Shown: positions 52,469-62,456, counted from the first letter of the stretch. The stretch: 64,000 nucleotides of DNA from DATDPM01 sp963841995 (GCA_963841995.1 CAWJEX010000021.1:124001-188000); one strand, 5' to 3'. Notes: generated by a model from the sequence alone, not told the origin. Program-made: numbers and translations.

Positions 52469-54435
52469 ATGAACGACGTTCAAAGAAGGGCAGCGGATTT
52501 CGCCGTTCCGGCGCGCCGGGTTCTCGTCATCGATGAGGACGGCGCCTTTGCGCGGGATATCGCCGCCGTCCTAGCCGCCGCAAACTATCGGGTCGCCACC
52601 GCAACATCCATGGAAGCGGCACAGCGCGTCGTCGAAGAGCTCTTCGCCGAACTCGCGGCTACCAAGAATTCCGCGGAGTCCGTCCGCGACCTCGCCGTGA
52701 TCGTCAAAAATGCCAATTCCTCGGTCGTGTGTCTCGAGGCGACCGCCCATCCTTCTATCGAGGCATTAGTGTCGGCGATGGGCGTGGCTACGGGCGAGCC
52801 GGGCCCCCTTAACGCCGTCCTAACGGCGCTTGACGCGTCGTTCGGCGCGGCGCGCCTGGCGGAAGAGCACGCGAATTTGGGGGCGGCTCACCGCGACAAT
52901 GAAATGCTACTCTGCGCAATTCTCGACAATGCGACCGCGGTCATATACGCCAAGGATCGCGACGGCCGTTATCTGTTCGTGAATAAAAAATTCGAGGAGA
53001 TATTCGGTTTCACCTCCCAAGTGCTCAAAGGCAAGCGCGACCACGACATTTTCCCGGCCGAGAGCGCCGATGTGTTCCGGCGACATGATCTCAATGTCAT
53101 GCACACCGGTCAGCCGCTCGAAACAGAGGAAACCGCGCCGCATGCCGATGGACTTCATTATTATCTTTCGGTGAAGTTTCCGCTTTACGATGCCAAGGGG
53201 GCCATCCGGGGGGTGTGCGGAATTTCCACGGATATCACCGACCGCAAACTGGCGGCAGAACATTTACGTCAGGCCCAGCGGATGGAGGCGGTCGGGCACT
53301 TAACCGGCGGCATCGCCCACGATTTCAACAATCTCAACGCCGTGATTCTCGGCAATCTCGAACTGATTCAGGAGAAACTCGGCGACGACAAAGTGATCAG
53401 CGCCATGGCGGAACGCGCGATCGCTGCGGCCCAGCGCAGCGCCCTTCTGACCGAGCGGCTGCTCGCTTTCTCTCGCCAGCAAGTCCTTCAGCCGCAAGTG
53501 ATCGACGTCAACGCCCTGGTCTACAAGGCCACGGATTTTCTGCGGCGGAGCCTCGGCGAAACCGTCGCCATTCGCACGGTTCTTGCCGGCGATGCGTGGC
53601 CGGCATTCGTCGACCCGGCTCAACTCGAAAACGCGATCATCAATCTTGCGATCAATTCCCGCGATGCCATGGCTGATGGCGGGGTTCTGACCATCGAAAC
53701 CCACAACCGGCTCTTTGACGATTACGAGGCGATGCGGGCGGGCGTTCGCCCGGGAAGCTATCTGCAGCTTTCGGTGCGCGATACCGGTTGCGGAATCCTG
53801 CCGGAAATTCAAGATCGCATCTTCGAGCCGTATTTCACGACAAAGCCGACGGGCAAGGGTTCGGGGCTGGGCCTCAGCATCATCCACGGTTTCATCAGCC
53901 AATCCGAAGGCAAGGTCGAACTCGAGAGTGAACCCGGGCATGGCACGACGGTGAGAACTCATTCTGCCGCGGGCTCATGAACGCGGCATGCTTGCTGGAA
54001 CGGTTATTCAGCGTCCCAGCGATATGCATGTCGCCCGCGGCGAAACGATTCTGGTGGTGGAAGACGAGCCGGAAGTGCGCCGCATTGCGATCGCGTTCCT
54101 TGAAGATCTGGGATATCGAGTTCTTCAAGCCCCGGATGCAGCCGCCGCGATGGCCTTGGTGCGTGTCTCGCCGCCCATCGATCTGATATTGACGGATGTG
54201 GTATTGCCGGGCGGCACGAGCGGGCGCGATCTCGCTGCGACTGTTCGCGAGCATCACCCAGGAACCTGCGTCGTACTCATGTCCGGCTATGCGCGCGAAG
54301 GCGCGCACAACGCGGAACTCGGGGAAGCGGGCGCCAAATTTCTCGACAAACCATTCACCAAGGCGAAGCATCGCCGATGCCGTGCGGGAGGCCCTGGCTT
54401 ACAATGCCGCGCATTTGGGCCACAAAACGGTCTAG
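52469..54435 (+). CDS. Soluble hybrid histidine kinase (PAS-HisKA-ATPase-receiver), frameshifted
   Basis: Hybrid sensor kinase without membrane helices. An N-terminal receiver-like stretch (RVLVIDEDGAFARDIAAVLA) is followed by PAS (ILDNATAVIYAKDRDGRYLF to GISTDITDRK), HisKA with GGIAHDFNNLNAVILGNLEL, and an ATPase domain (INLAINSRDAMADGG, DTGCGIL, GKGSGLGLSIIHGF). The C-terminal receiver (TILVVEDEPEVRRIAIAFLE, LILTDVVLPGG, FLDKPFT) is in another frame. Removing one A near 53957 restores TTVRLILPRAHERG, and removing one near 54366 restores SIADAVREALAYNAAHLGHK, giving 655 codons. Both breaks are single extra As. It ends convergently with ccoS. Confidence 0.87.
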
Positions 54436-54449
54436 CCGCCGGACCGGAT

Positions 54450-54602
54450 TTACTCAGGCGGCGGATCGTCGTCGAAAAGAATTCGCCGCGCCGCACCCTC
54501 CAAGTCCTCGAACTGGCCGCTCTTGAGCGCCCAGAGGAATGCTGCGAGCCCGAGAACTCCCAAAAACAGCGCGATTGGAATCAGATAAAGAATGATGTCC
54601 AT
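54450..54602 (-). CDS. ccoS: cbb3 oxidase assembly protein CcoS
   Basis: Single-helix protein needed for cofactor insertion into cbb3 oxidase. The 50-residue product starts DIILYLIPIALFLGVLGLAA with one transmembrane helix and continues FLWALKSGQFEDLEGAARRI, matching CcoS closely. Its ATG shares a base with the ccoI stop (TGATG), so it is translated with ccoI. It is the last gene of the cco cluster. Confidence 0.93.
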   Translation of the reverse strand: MDIILYLIPIALFLGVLGLAAFLWALKSGQFEDLEGAARRILFDDDPPPE

Positions 54603-57025
54603 CAGGGTGCCTTTCGTGCCAGGCGCAGCGCGTTGATGGTGACCAGCAGGGACGAACTCGACATCGCCAGCGCTGCCAGAAGCGGCGTAATCAACCCCAG
54701 CATCGCCAACGGTACCGCCGCAGCATTGTAAAGAATAGCCACCGCGAAATTCTGCTTTACCAAGCGTTGGGCTTTGCGCGCGACATCGATGGCCTCAAGA
54801 ATGGGCGCGAGGCGACGACCCTGAAATACGATGTCGGCGGCGGTTTGGCTGATTTCGGCGGCGGAAGACGGCGACATCGAGACATGCGCGGCCGCCAGGG
54901 CCGGGGCGTCGTTAAGACCATCGCCGACCATAAGCACGCGATGCCCCGCTTCGCCAAGTTCGCAAAGCCGCGCGGTCTTATCGGCCGGCATGCACCCGGC
55001 GCGGAAGCGCTCGATGCCGGCCGCCGCCGCTACGGCCGCTGCCGCCGGCGCATGATCGCCGGAGAGCATTTCAAGGCCATAACCGCGCTCGGCCAAGTCG
55101 GCAATGACGTCCCGTGCATCGCTGCGGATTCGATCGCTAAAAGCAAATCGCACCGGTGGCCGATTCGGTTCCGAGAACCAAAGTTCTGGCCCATCGCCAC
55201 CGCCGGCGTCGATGCCGCACCAACGCCGGCTGCCGAGGCGAATTTCGCCGTCGGCAAGTTGCACACGCAAGCCGGATCCGGGAATTTCCGTCACGCCTGC
55301 GGGCGGTTTCGATTGCGGCAAGACCCGATGAAGCGCTTGGGCGAGTGGATGGCGGCTGGCTCCGGCCAGCGCCGCGGCGGCGGCCAAAATATGGGGCGGC
55401 GTTGCAGGGTCGCGTATCAGTACGGGTTGGCCATCGGTAAGCGTTCCGGTCTTGTCGAATACGACGGTGTCGATCGAAGCTAGTCGCTCGAGCGCGGTCG
55501 CGGATTTAAGGAGAATGCCTTGACCGAAAAGACGAGAACTCGCGACGACTTGTATCACTGGAACCGCCAATGCCAGCGCGCAGGGACAAGTAACGATCAA
55601 CACCGCGACGGCGTTGAGAAGGGCGGCCTGCCAGGGTGCGCCGAGTACTACAAACCAGACGAGGAATGTCGCCGCCGCAAGGCCGTGCACCGCCGGTATG
55701 TAAATACGGGCCATGCGATCGGCGATGGCGCGATAGCGCGCGCGGCCTTGTTCGGCGATTTCCATGAGCCGGGTGATTTCGGCCAACAAAGTCGCTGGTC
55801 CGGCCCCGAGGACTTCGATCCGCAAGAATCCGCTCAGATTGAGCGTGCCCGCGAATACGCGGGAGCCTGCCGTGACCGATCCCGGCGCGGTTTCGCCGGT
55901 AATGAGGCTCATGTCGATGTCCGATGCACCTTCACGTACGGTGCCGTCGGCGGCAATCCGTTCGCCGGGCATCGCTAAGACGATCATTCCGGGCTTGAGT
56001 TGCGCCGGCGGCAACATCCGCCGGGCACCGGAGGGTTCTTCCACCGTTGCCGCGGTGCCCGAGAGCGCCACCAGGCGCTCCGCGGTCCCGCGGGCCCGGC
56101 CTCGTGCGCGCGCGTCGAGATAGCGTCCGATCAGAAGAATAAACAGCAGGGTTACCGCGGCATCAAAATAGGCGTAACGCCCACCGGTCGCCGTTTCATA
56201 GAGGCTCATGCCGGAGGCCAGAATGACGGCGAGTGAAATCGGCACGTCCATATTGGCGTATCCCAATCGCAGCGCACCAATGGCCGACCGGTAAAACGGC
56301 CACCCGGAATAGACGATCGCCGGCAGTGCGATGAGCGCCGAGAACCAATAGAGCAGTTCGCGGGTGGCGGTCCCCATGGTGCTCGCAAATCCGCTCCATA
56401 CCGCAACCGACAACAACATGACATTGCTAGCGGCGAAGCCAGCCACCGCCATCGCCCGCAGCAATTCCCGTTCGCGCGCCGCGGTGGCGCCGGCCATCAA
56501 ATCCGGATCGAAAGGAAGCAGCCGGTAGCCAAGCGATTCGACGAAGGCGGCCAGCGTATTGGCGTCGGATTTTGAACCGTGCCAGCACAGCACCAAGCGC
56601 CGCGTTGTCATATTGACGCGGGCGGTGATTACATTGGGTTGACGGGCCAATGCGGATTCGATGAGCCAGACGCAAGCCGCGCAGTGAATCCCTTCGACCA
56701 TAAGATGGAGGCGCTGGCTTCCGTCTTCTTCGCTGATGACGAAGGCGGAGAAGTCTTCATGCGGCCGGTCGGTTTCGGGCTTGAGCGCCCGTTCCACCGG
56801 GTTCAGCGCACGGCGCCGGTAATAGGAATCGAGGCCGAGCCCGCGCACGATTCCAAAAGCAGTCTCGCAACCCCTGCAGCAAAAACCGGTGCCGGCATCC
56901 CGCGGGCTTAAGGGTGCACCGCAATGCCGGCAAGCGGCATCCGCCGGCTCGCCGTCCGCTAACGCCGCGCCGGTTTTACTCAGGAATATAGACGCGCTTT
57001 GTCGTTTGATAGCTTGCGCCGTCAT
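54602..57025 (-). CDS. ccoI: Copper-exporting P-type ATPase CcoI/FixI
   Basis: Moves copper across the inner membrane for assembly of cbb3 oxidase. The 807-residue protein has an N-terminal Cys module (CRHCGAPL and CCRGCETAFG), a heavy-metal-binding domain with MVEGIHCAACVWLIES, the channel motif VTCPCALALAVP, the phosphorylation site DKTGTLTDG, SRHPLAQAL (HP motif) and GDGLNDAPAL. The start at 57025 makes a 50 bp overlap with ccoH; a downstream non-ATG start is possible. It is flanked by ccoH and ccoS. Confidence 0.95.
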   Translation of the reverse strand: MTAQAIKRQSASIFLSKTGAALADGEPADAACRHCGAPLSPRDAGTGFCCRGCETAFGIVRGLGLDSYYRRRALNPVERALKPETDRPHEDFSAFVISEEDGSQRLHLMVEGIHCAACVWLIESALARQPNVITARVNMTTRRLVLCWHGSKSDANTLAAFVESLGYRLLPFDPDLMAGATAARERELLRAMAVAGFAASNVMLLSVAVWSGFASTMGTATRELLYWFSALIALPAIVYSGWPFYRSAIGALRLGYANMDVPISLAVILASGMSLYETATGGRYAYFDAAVTLLFILLIGRYLDARARGRARGTAERLVALSGTAATVEEPSGARRMLPPAQLKPGMIVLAMPGERIAADGTVREGASDIDMSLITGETAPGSVTAGSRVFAGTLNLSGFLRIEVLGAGPATLLAEITRLMEIAEQGRARYRAIADRMARIYIPAVHGLAAATFLVWFVVLGAPWQAALLNAVAVLIVTCPCALALAVPVIQVVASSRLFGQGILLKSATALERLASIDTVVFDKTGTLTDGQPVLIRDPATPPHILAAAAALAGASRHPLAQALHRVLPQSKPPAGVTEIPGSGLRVQLADGEIRLGSRRWCGIDAGGGDGPELWFSEPNRPPVRFAFSDRIRSDARDVIADLAERGYGLEMLSGDHAPAAAAVAAAAGIERFRAGCMPADKTARLCELGEAGHRVLMVGDGLNDAPALAAAHVSMSPSSAAEISQTAADIVFQGRRLAPILEAIDVARKAQRLVKQNFAVAILYNAAAVPLAMLGLITPLLAALAMSSSSLLVTINALRLARKAP

Positions 57026-57500
57026 GATTCGCCTTCACCACCATATCCCATTGGCCCGGCAGCGCGAGGACGGGTCGCGCTTCATAGCGGCCGGCGCCGA
57101 CGTCCTGCAGAGCGATTTCGGAATCGAAGCCTTCGCGTGTCGGGCGGATGAAGTGCGCCGCCAGCGATGCGCCGGTAATCGCACCGCCCGATTGGTCGTG
57201 CAGTGTCACGGCGAGACGCACATGGTCCCTGTCGCGGGCGGAAAAATCGAGCGTCACTTGCCAACCAAGCCGTTCTTGAGCCTGCGCCGCGGCCAAGGTC
57301 TGATTGTAGGCAAGACCCTTATCGTAAGCATTTTCCGTCGAAATACCGGTAAAGCTTTCGAGCGCAAATATGACCATGATGCCGTTGACGATAGCAACGA
57401 CCACAAAGAAGGCGACGAACATCCAGGGAATGAGGCGGTCGCGCCGCGTCATTTCTCCGGTGCCGTTATTGGATCTCGTTGGTCGGGATGCGCTCATCAT
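56976..57500 (-). CDS. ccoH: cbb3 oxidase assembly protein CcoH/FixH
   Basis: Membrane protein that stabilises the assembling cbb3 oxidase. The 174-residue product has one N-terminal helix (LIPWMFVAFFVVVAIVNGIM), then a periplasmic beta domain (RLAVTLHDQSGGAITGASLA, GAGRYEARPVLALPGQWDM). The ATG at 57500 overlaps the ccoG stop by 4 bp; a second Met follows immediately. It lies between ccoG and ccoI, its conserved position. Confidence 0.92.
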   Translation of the reverse strand: MMSASRPTRSNNGTGEMTRRDRLIPWMFVAFFVVVAIVNGIMVIFALESFTGISTENAYDKGLAYNQTLAAAQAQERLGWQVTLDFSARDRDHVRLAVTLHDQSGGAITGASLAAHFIRPTREGFDSEIALQDVGAGRYEARPVLALPGQWDMVVKANHDGASYQTTKRVYIPE

Positions 57501-58957
57501 CGGGTTGGCCCTATGAATACGGTATCATACGATACGGCTTCGCCGCTTTCCTTATCGCGAAGAATGAGACGCAAGGGGGTTGAGGTCCGGGAAAGCTTGT
57601 CCCTGGGGACATGAACGAAGACTCGGAATTGGGTCACGGTATCGGCGTCGGCGTGCAGTTCCAACTCTTCCTCCGGTTCTTCGTCTTCGCTGACGACCCT
57701 GAGATCGACGTCGTCGATTCCTTCGGCCGTTAAGTCAAATTTGGTCGGCACCCGGTGCTTGTTCAGGATTTTGACGGTATAGGCATTACGGATGCTGCCG
57801 TCATGCAACGCCACGAATAGCGGGCTGCGGTCGCGAATGACGTTCATGCTGAAATTGGGCCGCGTGACGAGGCCATAAAGCATCAAACCGCCGACGACGG
57901 CGAGCAGAAGGCTATAAATGACGGTGCGCGGCCGGATAAGCCGGTATCCGGCGGGCTGGCCCGCCGCGCGTGCTTGCTGGTTGGCGTCGGTGTCGAAGGC
58001 GATGAGGCCGCGCGGCAATCCGACCTTGTCCATGACCGCGTCGCAGGCATCGATGCACAACCCGCAGCCGATGCATTCGAGCTGTTGACCGTCGCGGATA
58101 TCGATGCCGGTCGGGCAAACCGCCACGCAATTGTTACACGCGACGCAATGACCCCGGCCTTCCCAGCTCTTGCCGGATTTGTGATGGCCGCGCGGTTCGC
58201 CGCGCCATCGTTCGTAGGTCACAACCAGCGAATGCTCGTCCAGCATCGCGCCCTGAAACCGCGCATAGGGACACATATAAGTGCAGACCTGCTCGCGGGC
58301 GTGTCCGGCCAAAAGATAAGTGGTGCAGGTAAGAAGTCCGATGGTGCTCCATACCGCGGACGACGCCTGCAGGTGAAAAATATCATGCACCACCGTCGGT
58401 GCGTCGGTGAAATAGAGAACCCAGGCGCCGCCGGTCAAAGCCGCGATCATGATCCATACCGCGTGCTTGACGGCGCGCTTGCCGATCTTGCTTCCCGTCC
58501 AAGGCGCCTTGTCGAGCTTGATGCGCGCGTTGCGGTCGCCCTCGATCCAACGCTCGACGAGCATGTAAAGATCCGTCCACACGGTTTGCGGACAAGCATA
58601 GCCGCACCAAATGCGGCCCGCCAAACTCGTCATGAAGAACAGGGCAATCGCTGCGACGATCAGGATTCCGGTGACGTAATAAACTTCCTGCGGCCAGATC
58701 TCGATCCAGAAGAAATAGGCGCGCCGGGCCGGAAGGTCGATCAAGATCGCTTGATCCGGCGCACCCGGCCCGCGATCGAATCGGATCCACGGGAGGGTGT
58801 AATAGATGCCGAGCAGCAAAACGAGCGCCGCCCATTTGAGCCGCCGGAAAACGCCGTCGACGCGCTTCGGATGGACAGCGACGCGCGGCGCGTAAAGCGG
58901 CTTCTTGCCGTCTGCGTTTACCGATACCGCTTCTTCGACATGAACGGTTTCGCTCAT
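57497..58957 (-). CDS. ccoG: cbb3 oxidase assembly iron-sulfur protein CcoG/RdxA/FixG
   Basis: Membrane ferredoxin-like protein proposed to reduce copper for cbb3 assembly. The 486-residue protein has several helices, the conserved IWCGYACPQTVWTDLYMLVE and CTYMCPYARFQGAMLD, and two 4Fe-4S motifs: CVACNNCVAVCPTGIDI and CIGCGLCIDACD. A soluble periplasmic C-terminal domain follows. It is the first gene of the ccoGHIS assembly set, downstream of ccoP. Confidence 0.95.
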   Translation of the reverse strand: MSETVHVEEAVSVNADGKKPLYAPRVAVHPKRVDGVFRRLKWAALVLLLGIYYTLPWIRFDRGPGAPDQAILIDLPARRAYFFWIEIWPQEVYYVTGILIVAAIALFFMTSLAGRIWCGYACPQTVWTDLYMLVERWIEGDRNARIKLDKAPWTGSKIGKRAVKHAVWIMIAALTGGAWVLYFTDAPTVVHDIFHLQASSAVWSTIGLLTCTTYLLAGHAREQVCTYMCPYARFQGAMLDEHSLVVTYERWRGEPRGHHKSGKSWEGRGHCVACNNCVAVCPTGIDIRDGQQLECIGCGLCIDACDAVMDKVGLPRGLIAFDTDANQQARAAGQPAGYRLIRPRTVIYSLLLAVVGGLMLYGLVTRPNFSMNVIRDRSPLFVALHDGSIRNAYTVKILNKHRVPTKFDLTAEGIDDVDLRVVSEDEEPEEELELHADADTVTQFRVFVHVPRDKLSRTSTPLRLILRDKESGEAVSYDTVFIGPTR

Positions 58958-59043
58958 GGTGGGCGACCGCCCTCCATTTTATCGCCAAATCAACTGGCGT
59001 TCTTTAGAAGCTGACGGCGGGCAACAAGGGCGGCCGCCCGGCC

Positions 59044-59913
59044 CTATTGCCCGCCGCCCAGGGAGTGGACATACACGGCGAGCATCTTGATCGTCGCATC
59101 GGGGAGACGATCAACCCAAGCCGGCATAACCCCGCGCCGCGCATTGGTGATGGTCTCGACGACCGTGGCTTTATCGCCGCCGTAAAGCCAAATGGCATCG
59201 TTCAACCGCGGCGCGCCGATATCGGGATTGCCGTCACCCTTGTCGCCGTGGCACGCCGCGCAATTGTCGGCGAAAATCTTGGCGCCGCGAACAAGCACCT
59301 GCGCATCGGCCTTCGTCCCCGACAGAGACAGGACATAGTCGGCGACGTCCGAAATTTCCGCGGGTTTCAAGATGCCGTCGGCGCCGAAGCGCGGCATATC
59401 GGTCGAATGGGCTTTGGGGTGTCCCGAACGCGCGCCGAATTGAATGGTCGTGTAGATCTGTTCGATCTTGCCGCCCCAAAGCCAATCGTCGTCGGCCAGG
59501 TTCGGATAGCCTTTGGCGCCGGCACCGCCGGCGCCATGGCAGGGCGTGCAATTGTCGGCAAAGGCGGCGCGCCCGCCCGCCTGCGCAAAGTCGAGAAGCT
59601 GCTTATCGGCGATGATCTGTTCCAGCGAGGCCGACTTGATCTTGTCGAGATAGGCGGCTTTGGCTTGATCGGCCTCGTGGATCTGATCGGCCAAGCGCTG
59701 ATATTGCGACCAGCCGAGAATCCCCCGGGTGTAATCGTGAAGCGTCGGCCAAGCGGGGTAGAGAATCCAATAACCGACGGCGAAGGCGATGCACACATAG
59801 AAGGTCAAAAGCCACCACCGCGGTAGCGGCGTGTCGAGTTCCTTGATGCCATCCCATTCGTGCCCCGTTGTCTGAGTGCCGGTGATGGCGTCTTTTTCGA
59901 TTTTCGTCGGCAT
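59044..59913 (-). CDS. ccoP: cbb3 oxidase diheme cytochrome c subunit
   Basis: Passes electrons from cytochrome c to CcoO. The ATG at 59913 (GGAGG upstream) yields 289 residues: a short N-terminal domain with WDGIKELDTPLPRWWLLTFY, one helix, and two class I heme domains with CTPCH (about residue 129) and CAACH (about residue 222), plus LADDDWLWGGKIEQIYTTIQ and the axial Met region (HSTDMPRFG and GVMPAW). It follows ccoQ by 14 bp. Confidence 0.96.
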   Translation of the reverse strand: MPTKIEKDAITGTQTTGHEWDGIKELDTPLPRWWLLTFYVCIAFAVGYWILYPAWPTLHDYTRGILGWSQYQRLADQIHEADQAKAAYLDKIKSASLEQIIADKQLLDFAQAGGRAAFADNCTPCHGAGGAGAKGYPNLADDDWLWGGKIEQIYTTIQFGARSGHPKAHSTDMPRFGADGILKPAEISDVADYVLSLSGTKADAQVLVRGAKIFADNCAACHGDKGDGNPDIGAPRLNDAIWLYGGDKATVVETITNARRGVMPAWVDRLPDATIKMLAVYVHSLGGGQ

Positions 59914-59927
59914 GATCGCGCCTCCGC

Positions 59928-60083
59928 CTATCGGGGGTCGTCGTCGAGTGGGATTCGGCCGTAACTTTCGATCCGTTTCTTGTGCGATGGCCAGAAGGTC
60001 CACGCCGCGACAACGACGAAAAACGTGAACGCCACCACGGTCCAGATCGAATGAATCAGGTGATACACGGGATCAACGGTCAT
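59928..60083 (-). CDS. ccoQ: cbb3 oxidase small subunit CcoQ
   Basis: Small single-helix subunit that stabilises the cbb3 complex. The 51-residue product reads TVDPVYHLIHSIWTVVAFTF, then FVVVAAWTFWPSHKKRIESY, with a short acidic tail. It fits CcoQ in size, helix and charge pattern. It starts 9 bp after the ccoO stop. The order ccoN-O-Q-P is the standard one. Confidence 0.9.
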   Translation of the reverse strand: MTVDPVYHLIHSIWTVVAFTFFVVVAAWTFWPSHKKRIESYGRIPLDDDPR

Positions 60084-60092
60084 GGCGCCGCC

Positions 60093-60815
60093 TCACTTTT
60101 GTCCGCCGTCTGGGTTGTAGCTGCTGAAATCGACAAGCGTGCCCAACATCTGCAAATAGGCGACGAGCGCGTCCATTTCGGTGACGGCGCCGGGTTTGCC
60201 GTCGAAATCGCTGACTTTCGTCTTGCCGTAACGGCCAAGCAAACCCTTGGTGTCGGCATCCGGACTGTCCTGAGCTTCGAGATCGGCGGCCGCATTGCTG
60301 ATCATATCGTCGGTATAGGGCACGCCGACGATGCGCAACGTGCGCAGGTGGTCAGCGATATTTTTATAATCGAGAGGCCGTTGCAGAAACGCATAGGTCG
60401 GCATCACCGATTCGGGAACGACGCTGCGCGGGTCGATTAGATGCGCGACCTGCCAGTCATTCGAATATTTGCCGCCGACGCGGGCGAGATCGGGCCCGGT
60501 GCGCTCGGAACCCCATTGAAACGGATGGTCGTACATACTTTCGGCAGCGAGGCTGTAATGGCCGTAACGTTCGACCTCATCGCGGAAAGGACGGATCTGT
60601 TGGCTGTGGCAGAGATAGCAGCCCTCGCGGATGTAGATGTTGCGGCCCATGAGCTCGAGCGGCGTATAGGGCCGCATGCCCTGGACCTTCTCGATCGTCG
60701 ATTCGATCGTGAAGAGCGGAATGATTTCCACGAGGCCGCCGATCGCGACGGTGACGAGAATCCCGATCAAAAGCAGGATGACATTGGTCTCGAAGGCTTC
60801 GTGCTTCAGCATCAC
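60093..60815 (-). CDS. ccoO: cbb3 oxidase monoheme cytochrome c subunit
   Basis: Membrane-anchored monoheme subunit of cbb3 oxidase, 240 residues. One N-terminal helix (VILLLIGILVTVAIGGLVEI) is followed by ELMGRNIYIREGCYLCHSQQ with the heme-binding CYLCH, then GPDLARVGGKYSNDWQVAHL and the axial-Met region ESVMPTY. It starts 6 bp after the ccoN stop. Confidence 0.96.
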   Translation of the reverse strand: MMLKHEAFETNVILLLIGILVTVAIGGLVEIIPLFTIESTIEKVQGMRPYTPLELMGRNIYIREGCYLCHSQQIRPFRDEVERYGHYSLAAESMYDHPFQWGSERTGPDLARVGGKYSNDWQVAHLIDPRSVVPESVMPTYAFLQRPLDYKNIADHLRTLRIVGVPYTDDMISNAAADLEAQDSPDADTKGLLGRYGKTKVSDFDGKPGAVTEMDALVAYLQMLGTLVDFSSYNPDGGQK

Positions 60816-60821
60816 CGCACC

Positions 60822-62276
60822 TCAGCGCGCGGCTGCCGGCGCGGGTGCGGCGTAAGGCTCGCCACTGCGAACGTCGCCCCGCGCGGTGCGCCACAGATTG
60901 TAGACCATGATCAGCGCCCCAGCGAGGAACAGGATTCCGCCCAAGGCCCGGATCACATAGAAGGGATGCATCGCTGCCACCGATTCGGCGAAGGAATATT
61001 CGAGGAAGCCGAGCTGATCATACGAGCGCCACATCAGCCCCTGCATGATGCCGGCGACCCACATGGCCGTGATGTAGAGCACGATACCGATGGTGGCGAT
61101 CCAGAAGTGATAGCTGACAAGCTTGAGGGAATAGACCTCTTTACGCCGCCACAGCTTAGGCAAGAGGAAATAGATCGCGCCGAAGCTGACAAAGGCGACC
61201 CATCCCATGGTGCCCGAATGGACGTGGCCGATGGTCCAGTTCGTGTAGTGGCTGAGCGCATTCACCGACTTGATTGACATCAGCGGCCCTTCGAAGGTCG
61301 ACATTCCGTAGAAGGCAATGGCGACGACCATAAATCGTAGGACCGGATCGGTGCGAAGTTTGTCCCACGCGCCGGAGAGCGTCATTATGCCGTTGATCAT
61401 GCCGCCCCAGGACGGCATCCACAGCATGACCGAGAATGTCATGCCGAGGGTTTGCGCCCATTCCGGAAGCGCCGTGTAATGCAGATGATGCGGTCCCGCC
61501 CAGATGTAGAGAAAGATGAGCGACCAGAAATGGACAATCGACAGCCGGTAGGAATAGATCGGCCGGTCGGCGCGTTTGGGCACGAAATAGTACATGAGGC
61601 CAAGGAATCCCGCGGTCAGAAAAAATCCAACCGCGTTGTGTCCGTACCACCACTGCGTCATGGCGTCTTGTACGCCGGCCGACATCGAGTAACTCTTGGT
61701 CCCGAAGAACGAGACCGGCATCGCCAAATTATTCACCACGTGCAGCATCGCGATCGTGACGATGAACGCGAGATAAAACCAGTTCGCCACGTAAATGTGC
61801 GGCTCTTTGCGTTTGATGAGGGTGCCGAGGAAAATCAGCAGATACACGACCCAAACAACGGTGAGCCATATATCGGCGTACCATTCGGGTTCGGCATATT
61901 CGCGTGCCTGGGTAATGCCCATGACATAGCCGCTGGCCGCGAGCACGATAAAGATCTGATAACCCCAGAACACAAAGGCGGCGAGCGCAGGGCCGCCCCA
62001 CAAACTCGCGCGGCAGGTGCGCTGCACGACATAGAAAGACGTGCCCAACAGCACGCTCCCGCCGAAGGCGAAAATGACCGCCGAGGTATGAACCGGCCGT
62101 AGCCGGCCGAAATTGGTCCATTCGAGGCCGAGGTTGAAGGCCGGGAAGGCGAGCTCGAGCGCGATGTAGACGCCGACCAGAAATCCGACAACGCCCCAGA
62201 ACACCGCGGCAATCATGAAATGCCGCACAACGTCGTCGTTATACGCCGTCGACGCGGTAACCGAAGTTGCGTTCAT
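60822..62276 (-). CDS. ccoN: cbb3 oxidase catalytic subunit I
   Basis: Heme-copper oxidase subunit that reduces oxygen at high affinity. The 484-residue protein has about 12 helices and conserved His ligands in LRPVHTSAVIFAFGGSVLLG, VVNNLAMPVSF, MTQWWYGHNAVGFFLTAGFL (with His and the Tyr), HHLHYTALPEW and LSHYTNWTIGHVHSGTMGW. It leads ccoNOQP-GHIS. A perfect FixK/FNR box lies 167 bp upstream of the start codon, so microaerobic induction is expected. Confidence 0.97.
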   Translation of the reverse strand: MNATSVTASTAYNDDVVRHFMIAAVFWGVVGFLVGVYIALELAFPAFNLGLEWTNFGRLRPVHTSAVIFAFGGSVLLGTSFYVVQRTCRASLWGGPALAAFVFWGYQIFIVLAASGYVMGITQAREYAEPEWYADIWLTVVWVVYLLIFLGTLIKRKEPHIYVANWFYLAFIVTIAMLHVVNNLAMPVSFFGTKSYSMSAGVQDAMTQWWYGHNAVGFFLTAGFLGLMYYFVPKRADRPIYSYRLSIVHFWSLIFLYIWAGPHHLHYTALPEWAQTLGMTFSVMLWMPSWGGMINGIMTLSGAWDKLRTDPVLRFMVVAIAFYGMSTFEGPLMSIKSVNALSHYTNWTIGHVHSGTMGWVAFVSFGAIYFLLPKLWRRKEVYSLKLVSYHFWIATIGIVLYITAMWVAGIMQGLMWRSYDQLGFLEYSFAESVAAMHPFYVIRALGGILFLAGALIMVYNLWRTARGDVRSGEPYAAPAPAAAR

Positions 62277-62442
62277 CCCCTACTTCTCCTTGTGGTCGCC
62301 AAGTCAATTACCGATTTGCCTCGGCGCACGGTGGCACGCGGCGGCAACGCCCGGCGGGAAATAAGAGAAAGAATTTCTACGCTATCCCTCTGTTGCGTGC
62401 ATCCCCCGAGGCGCACAATAAAATAGGCCATTAAGATAGAAC

Positions 62443-62456
62443 TTGATGTAGATCAA
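62443..62456. promoter_or_regulatory. FixK/FNR box between ccoN and the TauE/SafE-like gene
   Basis: TTGAT-GTAG-ATCAA is a perfect match to the FNR/FixK consensus. To the left on the minus strand, TATTGT (62420-62415) lies about 29 bp from the box centre. To the right, TATAAT (62481-62486) lies about 31 bp away. Both are near the -41.5 geometry of class II activation, so one box could drive both divergent genes. Confidence 0.82.

Noticed and set aside
59910..59920. Second copy of the GCATGATC repeat end
   Set aside because: Only a short chance match at the ccoP start codon, without the rest of the terminal repeat.
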